A DNA stretch of 64,000 bases, from contig CP110631.1 of NCBI GenBank assembly GCA_026210745.1, forward strand, positions 3,658,001 through 3,722,000, written 5' to 3'. The position numbers and the translations under genes are program-made. Each line of letters begins with the position of its first letter. Within the stretch, counting starts at the first letter, position 1. A model generated the notes under the pieces. That model searched no databases. It was not told the DNA's origin and worked only from the letters and a program-made list of their open reading frames with translations. Source of the stretch: Exobasidium rhododendri. Lineage: Eukaryota; Basidiomycota; Exobasidiomycetes; Exobasidiales; Exobasidiaceae. Below, in pieces: positions 16,769 to 27,770 of the stretch.

Positions 16769-19193
16769 CTAGGGTGGCGGAGAGGACACTACGTCGATTC
16801 GGACCAGACCGCATGCTAATCCACTGGCTAGCCAACCCTCTCTGCCTTCGTTTGGATTCCATCGGGTAGCGGTGAGACAGATTGCAGGATCCCAGGCACT
16901 GCTTGAATTCTTTTGATGTTGTTCTTTGTACGACGTGGGAAGAAGAGCGAGATTCTCAATCATTCGAAAGTCTCCAGAGGTTCGATGACGATCCAAACGA
17001 AAGACGGTCATGACCACGTCTACAATTGGGTTCTTCTTTCCTTTGTTCGCTCTCTTGTCCCATCCTGAATCAAGAACTCGAACACTTCCATCAGCGCCGC
17101 CACTGGCGACGAACGGGTGCAGGGTGGACACACTCATTGTCTGCATCAGAAGGGGGATGTAGAAGGTCAACAGCTTAGACGCATGGGAGAGCTCCTAAAC
17201 CTTCGAACACTCACTCGAACACGACCGAGATGAGAGTACAGATGCGGAATGTGGAATTTGCCATTGACGAAGTCGACAGACCTCACGTCGTCGACTTCTG
17301 GCCGCTCCATCAAGGGAGCGCCAAGCGCTTCACTGTACTCGATAGCATAGCAGACATCTGGGAATTATCATGTTGAGTAATGGGAGAGATGAAAGACGCA
17401 CGAATGATGGTCAGGACTCGTCTGCTCGCGCCAAGCAGCCTCCTTCAACTCAACTCACCTCGCGAATGGTATATTTCGGTGCTGGCGTGAGGATGACTAA
17501 GTTGCATGCAGCGAGCAGAGCCATCGTATGCTGACACGAAGACTTGCCTGCCACTAGTATCCCAAGAGATAGAGGTGATGGGCGAAGCGCTCACTTTGGC
17601 GTATATCAGGGGTCGAATCTTCCTTGCGTCCATTCCGAGACACCGACTCAAGCTCCAAATTGAGACCCACCCATCGGAATATGCTATCGCCAACTTGTCT
17701 GCATTGCACCAAGCCATGCACAAAGCGACTCCCTTATTAACGTTGAGAGAGAGAATTGGACTCAACCGTAGCGTTGGCGCTTCCTTTTCCCCTTCTCCTC
17801 CTCCTCCTATTTCTTCTTCTCCTTCGGTACTTCCGTTTTGTTGATGTACGTCAGATAGAGGGACAGCATAGATGCCGACAGACCCGTCTTGCATGCACGC
17901 AGACAAGAGGCCTAACTTCCCGCCTCTCTTGTCGTCGATGCTCGAAGTAGGCAACCATCGCACACAAGATACTCGACCTTCTTTGAAGCGCAGTATGAGC
18001 TGCAACTTTGCCTCGAATTCATCATCAATTGACCAAATCTGAAGTTCAGCAGCAGAGGGAGAAGATATCGGTGTCAATCTTTCTCCAATCAACGTGAGTG
18101 GATCTTCTTCCAGAGAAGCAGCGATGCAGAGGTGTTGACGGGCAGAGCCAGCTTTTCCACTGCTTTGCAGCCAGTCCAGACTGTATACGTACCCTCCTGC
18201 GTTCAAAAGAGATCCTTTCTTGCCTTTATCATTGACCAGACCAGCTAGAGGCCGACCTATTCGTAATGGTAACGATTGTGCCGCTTGATCTGTTATTGGG
18301 CCCATGAAGCACTTCATTACCTGTCCAGTACCATGTCCATCGTTCGCTTCCGCGGGAGAAGGTGATATACTGCATCTATATAAGCCCCCAACACCTTTAG
18401 CCCGCACACTTTCCACCTGATCGATCACTTTCTTCCTCAAGACTTCATTCTCGGCATCAATTTTTGCTTTTTCCTTTCTAGGTGGACATTTTGACGGGAA
18501 TTTATTGAGGGGAGTCGTAGTCCCCTTTGCGCGTCTAGCTCCAGAAATTGCTGCATGAGTAGGCCTGAACGAGGTGCTGAGATCGTATGGAAGACTCGGG
18601 AGACATGGTGTGGTACCTGTGTGTTTTGAGCCTGATGGCATCTGCGTCGTCTGGTCCACCAGACTGTCTTGATCAGCATTATTCTCGTGTGAGCCAGCAT
18701 CCGCTTTCCTCTTCCTTGCCCTTCCTGTAGCTTCTGAGAGCCCTTGCGCTGTTTCCTTTTGAGATGCGCCTACTGATTCGTGTTCCCTCTGCAAAGCTGG
18801 GCTTTCGTCTACCAATTTACCCTTTCCTTTACTCGAGCTGGCCCTCGACGACGGTTGATTCATCTCTTCTGTGATTTCCACAATCTCCTTTTGCACTACC
18901 GAGCGTCCTTTGCTTCCTCTTCTACCCATCTTGCTGTTGTTTTCCTCGCTCTCATCGACTATGCTCTTCCTGCCTGTTGCAGGAACTTTTCCCGTATGAT
19001 GGCCACCAAAACCTTCGTCCAAGCTTTTCTCTTCAATCTTCCTTGGCCTGCCCCTTTTCCTGACGCCCAAGGTTTCGCCTGCAGCTGCTGTTTCCTCTAC
19101 GACAGCTGCACTTCCAGAACCACTTGCGTCAGTGCGGAGTTCTTTGCCAACGACGTTCGATTCATCTTTCCTGGAGGACATCGATATCTGCAC
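16769..19193 (-). CDS. TFIIIC WD40 subunit (Sfc6/Tfc6, GTF3C2-like), 749 aa
   Basis: Exons: 19193-17459, 17357-17215, 17140-16769 (2250 nt); introns of 101 and 74 bases, phases consistent. Residues 45-52 (RKRGRPRK) are an AT-hook inside a Lys/Glu-rich disordered N-terminal region. From about 300 there are WD40-like repeats: YSLDWLQSSG, LQIWSIDDE, VSCVRWLP, MAWCNADKLAIAYSDGWVSIWSL, ITSISWDTSGRQVFVSAYDGSARC, FVASGGADGSVRVLD. AT-hook plus WD40 matches the TFIIIC tau subunit that recruits Pol III to tRNA promoters. The family call rests on domain order; another AT-hook WD40 chromatin protein is possible. Met5 is an alternative start. Confidence 0.8.
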
Positions 19194-19375
19194 AAGGAGC
19201 GATCACATTCGAATGGCAAGATGAGGAGGTAGAAGAGAGGCAAGTGTTTAATGTGTCGCGTTCTCACTCGCGACTGTCAAGATTGGACGTTGGCCCGAGC
19301 GAGTGAGTATATACAAGAATCGAAGTGGGGGGACGCATGCTTCTCCATTTCCTCGCAGCCCCACCCCACCCCCCC

Positions 19376-20455
19376 TTACTTCAGATTCAAAGCTTCTGCG
19401 AGCGTTTGCTCTACGTTTCCTCTGAAGAACCAGTCTGCGTTCACATCCGATTCTTCCACGTTGAATACAGCGGTCCTACCCCCTTGGCGTTGAACTTGAG
19501 ATGCAAAACTCGCAGCTGGATTCACCGTAGAGCTAGTGCCAAGGACGAGTAAGAGATCGCACCGTTCCACCAATGCCTGTATCGTCGGAAGAGTGGGAAT
19601 ACTCTCGCCGAACCAGACTATTTTTCGAGTGTCTCGGAGTCAGCTTGCTTCCTTCCATTTGCAGCCACGATTGACAGTCTCGCCCTCCAGGACTAGGACT
19701 CACCGACACCCGGCCTCAAAAGACCACCACAATTCTTGTCGGGGCACCTCGGTAGGTCAGCGACTGCGATGCTCCTGTACTCCCGGCTCGGATCTTCGGT
19801 ACCATAGAGGCATTGAGCAATCGGCGAGTCAAAGTTGCTCATCTCGTTTTGGCAGCTCGTGCACCGTACTACGAATAGGGAACCGTGCCTGCAAGTGGAT
19901 TGAGAAGGGGGGGGGGGCCAGGAGCGTCACAAATGGTGGTGTATTACCCTCTCAGATGGAGATACACGTTGCCTCACATTTCTAAGGGCTTCGATGGTTG
20001 CAGCTCTGCAATAGACTGAATTGCTCGCATTGAGAGACCGTCAACACTGGCAAAAATACATGAAGCTCCGTTGGCATCACTGGACTGTCTTCCTTCGTAT
20101 CATCATTCTCGCTCGCTCACTCACTTTTGCGTGATAAAAGAGAAGCCTTGCTTTGCCGAGGGGAACACCTCCTTTGCCCCTTTCTCAGTCGACAATCGTG
20201 CCAATACTTCATGAGTTTGTTCGGTGCCGCCTTCAAGCACATTTCCCTTCTGTAATGATAGAATTGCCAGACTTTGCTTGCATCGGCTCGAAATGCTTGA
20301 GGTGTTGCTAACGACATGGCATCATGCTGCCGCCATAACCCACCAGCCCCCCGAAATGTCGGAATACCGCTTGCTGCACTGATCCCAGCTCCGGCAAGAG
20401 CTACTGGATGTTTTGCTTCTCTCACTGCTTTCTGGAAAGAGGTGTAAGGTGCCAT
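19376..20455 (-). pseudogene. Sirtuin (SIRT5-like class III) gene with a single-base frameshift in exon 1
   Basis: Exons: 20455-20125, 20046-19978, 19888-19704, 19617-19376; introns of 78, 89 and 86 bases. The NAD motif [15 protein letters not shown] is at 23-37. Exon 2 gives NVDGL; exon 3 gives the catalytic HGSLF and the first zinc pair CTSC, then CPDKNCGG; exon 4 gives WFGE, LLLVLGTSS, NVE. This order and FYHYRREM fit NAD-dependent protein deacylases of the SIRT5 group. In exon 1 the frame breaks after APNK at about 20215-20219. One base later the family sequence resumes ([23 protein letters not shown]). Total exon length is 827 nt, one short of a whole number of codons, so exactly one base is missing. 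Either a recent null mutation or an assembly error; all other motifs are intact, which favours a very recent or artefactual break. Confidence 0.88.
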
Positions 20456-20858
20456 TATTGTAGCCTCTGACTCATACTATCATCGAAGGGAGATTTGTGT
20501 GCTAGTCAAGAGGGAACACAATCGTCGACGATGCTTGAAGCTATGTGGAGGGCTTCTTCTACACGAAAGAACGAAACAATAATTCTAATGCTGTGAGCGG
20601 AATATGTCTGCAACTACGCACAAATCAATATTAGCAAGGCAATAGAGGAGATCGATGACATGGATATAGACAAGAAGGAAAGGGGAGTGAGGTTGCAAGA
20701 TATTAGCATCGAGGAGCACCCCGGTCAACGCTCGCGAGGGATATAAGTGGGGATAAGTAACGGATGGTAGGGTCGAGTCGCGGGTATTAAACGTGGGATT
20801 ATAATAATTAGGAGTGGAAGTAGGCTGGTGCAAGAGTGTTGGCAAACTGAAGTAGTCT
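20456..20858. other. Intergenic: YTP1-like 3' region and sirtuin promoter
   Basis: 403 bases between two minus-strand genes. No gene is seen. It should contain the 3' UTR of the YTP1-like gene and the sirtuin promoter. Confidence 0.45.
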
Positions 20859-23736
20859 TCAGATCTGCTCTGAATTGTTTGTCGAAAGGCGAAGGTGACC
20901 ATCCTTCTCCTCTTCCTCTTCATCCTCTAGCACGAAGACGGATGGTAAAAGACGGCTTGCAGCTCCTTGTTTTCCGCTGCTGGACTGAGGCTCGTGCTCT
21001 GCTTCCTCCTCTTCTTCTCCTTCTTCTCTCACTAGAGAATTGGGTCGCTCCGTTCTCCTTTGCTCTCTTTGAACAGCGTATGCCTTGAAGATCATCAAAG
21101 CAGCAATGAGGCAAAAGACGAATGAAACAATGGCCACTGTCAAGTTCATGATCATCATGAAATCGCCAAATCCATTCCTCATGGCCACAAAGCTTACTTC
21201 TTCACTGCTCAACATGAAAACCAAGCCCCCGCTTGTCAAGCAGAAACTTGCCAAAGCTTCCGTGGGAGGTCTGGAAGGCAAAATCGAGTTGGTCGGAGGT
21301 CGCAAGAACAAGAAAAAGTATGTAAGAATTCGGAAAACACTGAAGGCGGCCAGCAAGTTTCCCCAAAGTTGATGAATGGACACTTCGTATAAGTAGTCCT
21401 GATGATGCGCAGCCATTGCTACGCCCGTCACTCCGATCACTAGCGCAGGAAACGGATTGAAGGAGAAGTTGTACGATGGCGGGAGTGCAGGCAACGCCAG
21501 CGCTTCTACGCCTCCAACGGTTGCATCTTCCTCATTCACCGTAGTTTGTCTGAGAACAACAGATATGGCGAGAAGTTTCTTGATTGACTTGGTCTCTAAG
21601 ATCAGACCCATCAAACCAGCGAAGCAGAACATGACCGCGATGGAAATGTGTTGCACTTGCTTAACAGTATAGGCGTCACCGGGAGCAGCACCAAATCGCT
21701 CCATCCACATGTTCGTCGAACCATAGAAGAAGATGACGAAACATTCCACCCATTCTGCACTGATCCCATTTGATCCGGAATCTTTCTTGCTACCGCTGGT
21801 AGGCTTCCTGTTCCAGGCCCATCCAAGGTCAGCATATGCCCCCAAGTATCGAGCAAAGGAGAGCAGACCATACCAGAAAAAGATGCCTCCCTTCACTCCA
21901 TGAGCAATGCAAACATTCTTGTACGGCCCTCGACAAGAGCCTGTGTAGATCGCCAGACCGGTGTAGGCCGCTGCAAAGCTCAAGACTGGAATGGAACGTG
22001 CTATGGTGACATCAGAGTAGCGAACGATCGACTTGAGGACCTGCTTTCCCGAACGGGGTCCATATTTCTTCTCCACTGCATGTCCTGCTCTTGGATGCTG
22101 CTGCTGCGAATGGCGATCTTGCAGATCATCATACTGCCTCCACGAGCTTATCCTTTCATCGGCACTTTCTTGCAGCACGGACGGCATCTCCCATCCTTCT
22201 TTCGGGACGGGGTGGTGTAGACTGCTGAAGCTCAAAGACCTCGGAGTGTTACATAGTGTGCTCGTCGGGCTAGATGTATCTCTGGAGACATATTGTGGAC
22301 CGATCCAGGTATCCTGAGGTGCCGCTTCAATGTTCTGTCCGCTTTCATTAGCAAAGTGAACACGATGAGAAGAAGAATGAGAGCTCGAGACTGATCCCAA
22401 CGTCCTTTGAAAGTTTCTTTCGAATTGATGATAATCACCCTCCTGTGCGTCGCTTTCGCCATCCTCAGCATGCAGCATCTTTTCTTCCTCCAGAGGATCG
22501 TACTCTTCTACTTTTGAATTGTTCTTCGTCGCTCCGAAAGAGAAAGACTTTACAAAGCTTCTGTAGCTCATCGCCTTGGAAGATGCTCTGGCACCCTTCA
22601 CCATGCTGAGCACCCGGACGAGGAGCTTGAAGACGTCATTCCGCAGCGCAAAAAGGGAAATCCAGAATATAGCGTAGCCCAATCCACCGTGAGAATTGGA
22701 CGGGTATAGTTGCGGTGTCCATCTTTTGTACACTTTTGACAAGCAAAGCGATCCGAGCAAAGAGAGTAAATAGAGGAAACTTGCCCACGGTGCCAGGTCC
22801 GAGTCAGCAGCGCGGAGAGCAAGAGCTGTATGGAAAGGGAGGGGGAGCATGTGGGTATTTGCGTCAGTCGTGTACTCCTCACAAAGCCCTGCGGTTGCCT
22901 TACCCACCTATAGGTAGAAGAATGAAACAGCTTATGATGCACCCTACAACATGGGAAATAAGGAGAAGTCGGTGTCTTCCTACATCATCATCGGAACCAC
23001 TGTCCACTCTGTGCTTGATATCTGAAGCAATTGAGGACCTGACTGCTCCCTCCTTCTCGTCGACTAGCGTCCTCCATCGACCACCGCCCACGCCCATGAT
23101 GTTGCTGCTCTCATCGTTCAGTTGACTGTACGCTTTCGAGAAGCGCACAAGATCGGGCAATTTACCAATGCCGTAAGAGAAGTCCCATTCGATGTAACTC
23201 AAGGGGTCAGGACCCTTCCCTCGCAGAATGACAGATTCGTTGAGTTCCAATTTTGGTTCTGCATGTCCTCCGTGAGAATGCCCGCCTGCTCCTTTTGGCA
23301 GTTTTGGAACAGAAAGAAACGTATCTTTTGTCTGTGCGAGGGGATCTGGAATGAACACAGTCATGTCATCCATGTGATTGTGGTGATGGTGTTCTTCTTT
23401 ATTTGTTTGCGATGTATTGTTGCTCTGGAGGTGGTTGGTATCATGATGATGCTCATCTTGCGTAGGTTTTGCTGGTGTTGGCATTTGCGACACCGGCATG
23501 CCATGATGCACTTCTTCGTGCTCGTCGTCACCGTGTCGCTTGCTTAGAGTGAGCTCCAAAGGATGTAGACTGAACGAAGGAGGAGCTCGTTCAAGGACAA
23601 GAGCTGACGTCGAAGCGATCGAAGAAGCACCCAATAGACCAGCAAAGGCAAGGACATGCGATGCTAATGTGATCCTGCGAAGCAAAATAGAATGATTCGA
23701 CACTCGACGCTTCTGATCTCTGCATCGATCTGTCAT
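20859..23736 (-). CDS. Ytp1-like multi-pass membrane protein, 931 aa
   Basis: Exons: 23736-22908 and 22825-20859 (82-base intron, GTGGGT donor, CTGAC branch). The splice joins HVVGCIISCFILLPI to ALALRAADSDLAPWASFLYLL, completing a membrane helix typical of Ytp1. An N-terminal hydrophobic stretch (LASHVLAFAGLLGASSIAS) is a probable signal peptide. It is followed by a His/Asp-rich lumenal region (HGDDEHEEVHHG, DEHHHD, EEHHHHNH, GGHSHGGH) that could bind metal. The C-terminal half has many helices, e.g. IPVLSFAAAYTGLAIYTG, HVKGGIFFWYGLLSFARY, AEWVECFVIFFYGSTNMWMERFG, and ends in an acidic tail. Ytp1 of yeast has no proven function. The sequence supports a secretory-pathway or vacuolar membrane protein; no activity can be assigned. 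Confidence 0.87.
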
Positions 23737-24983
23737 GACGAAGTAATGTGGTTAAAAGTGTGTGCAAGGTCGGGCAAACTTTGCAACCTCTCTAAGGGAA
23801 AGAAAAGCAAGGCAAAGCAGAGGAGAGCAAAGCGAGAAATAGCCTGCTGATGGCAAGGTTGGTAGTAGTCACAGAGAAGTGGAAAGCGGAGGGAGAAGAC
23901 GGGGCCTTGCCCAATTTTCAAAGACGCATTTAAGAGGGCTTCATCGGAACCACCTTACCACTGTATTTACTACCCACCCAAAAAGAATCGAGAGAAAAAA
24001 AAATTTGAGGCGGCAACTATCCGGATACTCTAATTCGGAAAAGGAAACTTAAGGGAACAGAGGAAAGTGAGGAGATTAGATTAAAAGCGGGACAATTATC
24101 CTCTAGCTGTTCTTATTCCCTCTCTCGTGTGGATCCGCGGCTAACACCGTCGACGTCTGTGCCAGTCTGCTCTGCAATATTGTATGCTGCACTTTTTCAG
24201 TCATGCAGGTTAGTCAAGCCTCTCTCGTCATACAGCTTGAAAAAACATGCAGTGGTTCTTTGAACACATCCTTTTTTTTTTTTTTTTTTTTTTCTTAAAT
24301 TTCAATTTAGGGTATTACGATAGCAAGGGGAATAGGCGATTTACTGTGTGCGGTGATCTCGCCCAATCTCCCACTGTAGTGGATTGCGTCGGACGCTTGC
24401 GCAGAGATCGCGTCCGGAAGTACAAGGCCGAAGAACAGAGGCGCACACCAACACATTGATTTTTTGGGAGTCGCGATGGTTAAGGGGGGGTGCAGAGAAA
24501 TTACGCATTCAGCTCGTATGAGTATTGGGAGCATATGCACCCGTTGGTCGGTCGGCCCTGTCGTGTATTGGTCAAGGGCTAGGTTGAACAATCTAATTGC
24601 ATGTCACCACCGTCTTTAGATACTGACTGGCCCTCCAGATCGAATTGAACGATGATGCAGCAGAACAGTTCGGTGTGTTCTGCTGATCGATGAGTCCGAA
24701 GAAAGTGGACCGCCACGATAGGAAAAGGTTCGACCGGAATTGTCACTCTCGATCGCGGAGGTAAGAGGCCCGACTTCTCTTTCACACTCGAACCATTGAT
24801 TGGTAGGGTTAAGGGACCGACACGATCAGCGGCTGGTGGTGGCTCGAGCGCGGAAAGACACACCAATTTCGAAGGAAGGGAAGCGAAATTTCCAGAGAGA
24901 CATCTTCTCCCTCACGATCACAGATGCGATCACAAGGCCCAAAGAACGCGGCCATGGCGGATCTCTATCGACAGAGGTAGAAG
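23737..24983. promoter_or_regulatory. Divergent intergenic region, YTP1-like and GPI10-like genes
   Basis: 1247 bases between two start codons. A run of 21 T lies at 24273-24293 and a shorter A run at about 23996-24003. No gene with family-like coding content was found. Confidence 0.45.
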
Positions 24984-27385
24984 ATGCAAAGAGTAAATGC
25001 CAATGCAAGGCGAGCATCACTTCCACCAGTGTATGGGGACACAAATGGACATGCTTTAGGCTCAGAGCAACTAGATTTCACGCAGTATCCTTCCTCGTCG
25101 TCTGGGGAAGAAGGAGAGGGTGAAGCAATCGCCGCGACCCATCATCAGAGAGAGAGATCACGTATACGTCGAGCTACACCTGTGCAGCTCATTGAATCAC
25201 ATAGGAAAAGTAACGACAGGCTTCTCTTTGGTACCTTGCTCCTCTTTCGATGCATCGTTGCAGTAATCACTAGCAGGAGTGTATTCGCTCCTGATGAACA
25301 CTGGCAAAGTCTTGAGATCGCTCACGAGATCGTCTTTGGATATGGCTACAAGACGTGGGAATGGCGAGACGACCGTGCAAGGCAGAACAATGGCGCATGG
25401 GGAAGTGGCCCAATCCGCAGTGTGCTGTATCCAGCCCTCTTCGTTGGTCCTTACTGGATCCTACACAAGCTCAAATTAGATGACACTGTGCTCTTGGTAA
25501 GTCAAAAAAGGCGACTGCAGCTGGTCGGCACAAATCATAACTGAGAATTACTCTAGACGATACTGCCAAGCTTGATCCAGGCTATCTTGGCTGCCCTTAC
25601 CGACTATTACACCTATACATTATCGCGCAAGCTTCTTCATGAGCGAGCAGCCTGGATAACAGTGAGTCCATCGCTCTCTCATAGCTGCCAGTCCATGCTG
25701 AACTCTCGACTTTTCTCCCCAAACGCAGCTAATTCCTACGATACTGTCTCTATACACCTTTCACACCTCGACAAGAACGCTTTCGAATTCAACAGAAGCG
25801 GCACTCACAATCGCAGCTCTCTGCTATTGGCCTTTAAGTTTGCCGGAGACTGTGGAGAGTGACCTCACCGGGGAAACGTCCCTGCTCGATGTCAAGTCAC
25901 TACGAATCTCCATCGTGCTCTTTGCTTTAAGCGCCAGCCTTCGACCTAGCAACCTGCTGCTTTCTTTTCCGCTCGTAATCCTTCTGCTGCAGAAGATTTT
26001 GAGCAACATTACGTCGACTGCCAGTGCACTTGAATCTACCTTTGCCATGATAGTAGTGTGTCGTAATTGTCTAGCAATAGGGTGAGCGAGGCAAAAGAAA
26101 CGGTTCCTTGGTGAACGTTTCTCACAACCATTCTTGTTTTATCTCTCACCCCTCTCTCACACCCTCCAGCATCATGACAATAGTGACACTCACCTCGATC
26201 GATTCACTCTACTTCGGCAGGCTCACAGTCACACCGATTGCCTTTCTCAAACGCAATGTCATCGAAAGCATCTCCATCTTCTATGGGCAGTCACCCATTC
26301 ACTTCTATCTTACAAGTGCCCTTCCATTCATTTGCTTCACCACCCTACCCTATACTCTCCACGGCTTCTGGGTTGCCCTTTGGAAGCCGCCGCAACTCAT
26401 TGGATTGGACAAACGGACCAGAAGACGATTTGGTAGCAGAGGGGAGAGCGATCCGTCTGGACTCAAGACTCTCGCTCAAGTCTCCTTTTTCTTCATCGTC
26501 ACTATGAGCTTTCTTGGTCATAAAGAAGTTCGCTTTCTGCAGCCAATCACTCCGATCTTTCACATCCTCGAAGGGTACGCCCTGACTTGCTTGCCATCTT
26601 TGCAAGCAAGTTGCCAGCGGCTACTGGGAGGACCAACCGGAGTAGGAAGAGGCGAGCGAGAGGAGGCTGCAATTCATCAGGCAGCACAGTCTGACAGAGC
26701 TCTTGATGCACAAACAATGAGAAATCTTTCTTCACACACTTCTTCTAGGAATAGAGCACACATTCTACCGCCCTTGCCTTCTTTTCTGTCGATCCAACTC
26801 ATCACAAAACTACAACAAAGTGTTCAGGAGATATACCATCGACACGGCAGACTCGCTTTATACCTGCTGGCTGCTCACCTCGTTCCAATCATCTACATGT
26901 CAGCTCACTCTCGTGGCCAGGTAGCTGTGGTAGAAAGTATTGGTCGCCTGAGTCGACAAGGTCACGTAGAGGCTGTTGGATTCCTGATGCCGTGCCATAG
27001 TACCCCTTGGATGAGTCACATGCATGACAGTCGACTGAGTCGAGAAGGCAACAGCTGGTTCATTACGTGTGAACCTCCTCTGGATCGCCAAGATGTGAGG
27101 ACGTATAAAGATGAATCCGACTACTTCTACGACGATCCCTATCGTTTCCTACTCAACCGCTTCGACCATCCTCCAGCAGGAAAGGAAAACGCTTGGCCCT
27201 CACATGTCGTCCTCTTTGAAGCACTGCTGGAGGTACAGGGGCGAGATCGAAAGACTGTTGCCTCCCTGCTCGATTTGCAAGGCTATCGAATTCAGAAATC
27301 CTTCTGGAACAGTCTTTTTCATCTCGATCACCGCAGGAGAGGGCGAGTGATACTGATGAGTAAGTCGACAGACCCTACTTTGTAA
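24984..27385 (+). CDS. GPI10: GPI mannosyltransferase 3 (Gpi10/PIG-B), 728 aa
   Basis: It adds the third, alpha-1,2-linked mannose to the GPI precursor in the ER lumen, using dolichol-phosphate-mannose. Exons: 24984-25496, 25557-25661, 25729-26081, 26170-27385 (2187 nt). RSVFAPDEHWQSLEIAHEIVFGYGYKTWEW is the first-loop signature of the PIG-B/ALG9/ALG12 family, with the catalytic acidic pair in PDEHWQ. SLRPSNLLL, SIDSLYFGRLTVTPIAFLKRNV and HKEVRFLQPITPIF are further family motifs. About eight to ten hydrophobic segments are present. It is longer than yeast Gpi10 (616) because of hydrophilic inserts (RTRRRFGSRGES; the GVGRGEREEAA loop). The third intron donor (GTGAGC at 26082) is chosen by phase and family spacing and is the least certain junction. 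Confidence 0.93.
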
Positions 27386-27770
27386 CGTGCACCTTGCCAT
27401 TTATTTAGCATGACAAGTGAAGTGCGTGTAATTCGTTGCTCATCAAATTGACTGTAGTGATGCGAGCAAGTTTGTGGCCTGAACAGTATTGTCATTTTGA
27501 TTTGAATGAATGTGAGAAGAATGTCAGGGGGCAAGAAGAGAGAGGGAGGAGAGTCTACAATGGAGAGTGTGCTTGTTACTTATGCGCTGCTAAAATGATG
27601 AGATCCGAGGCAAGATTGAGTGTAAGGGAGAAAAGGGTGAGGGAACAAGAAAAAAAAGCTATATAAAAGAGAAACGAAATCTACTTGGATGGATGCGAGA
27701 GAGGTAATGTTCATTGGCGGTGTGCATTCATACATGGTAAAGCAAGCCATCTCTTCCCGTCTGTGACTTC
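27386..27770. other. Convergent 3' intergenic region
   Basis: 385 bases between the 3' ends of the GPI10-like and the surface-protein gene. No gene is seen. Confidence 0.45.

Noticed and set aside
20211-20225. Programmed -1 frameshift as the explanation for the sirtuin break
   Set aside because: The local sequence GAACAAACTC is not a standard slippery heptamer, and sirtuins are not known to use frameshifting; a deletion or assembly error is simpler.
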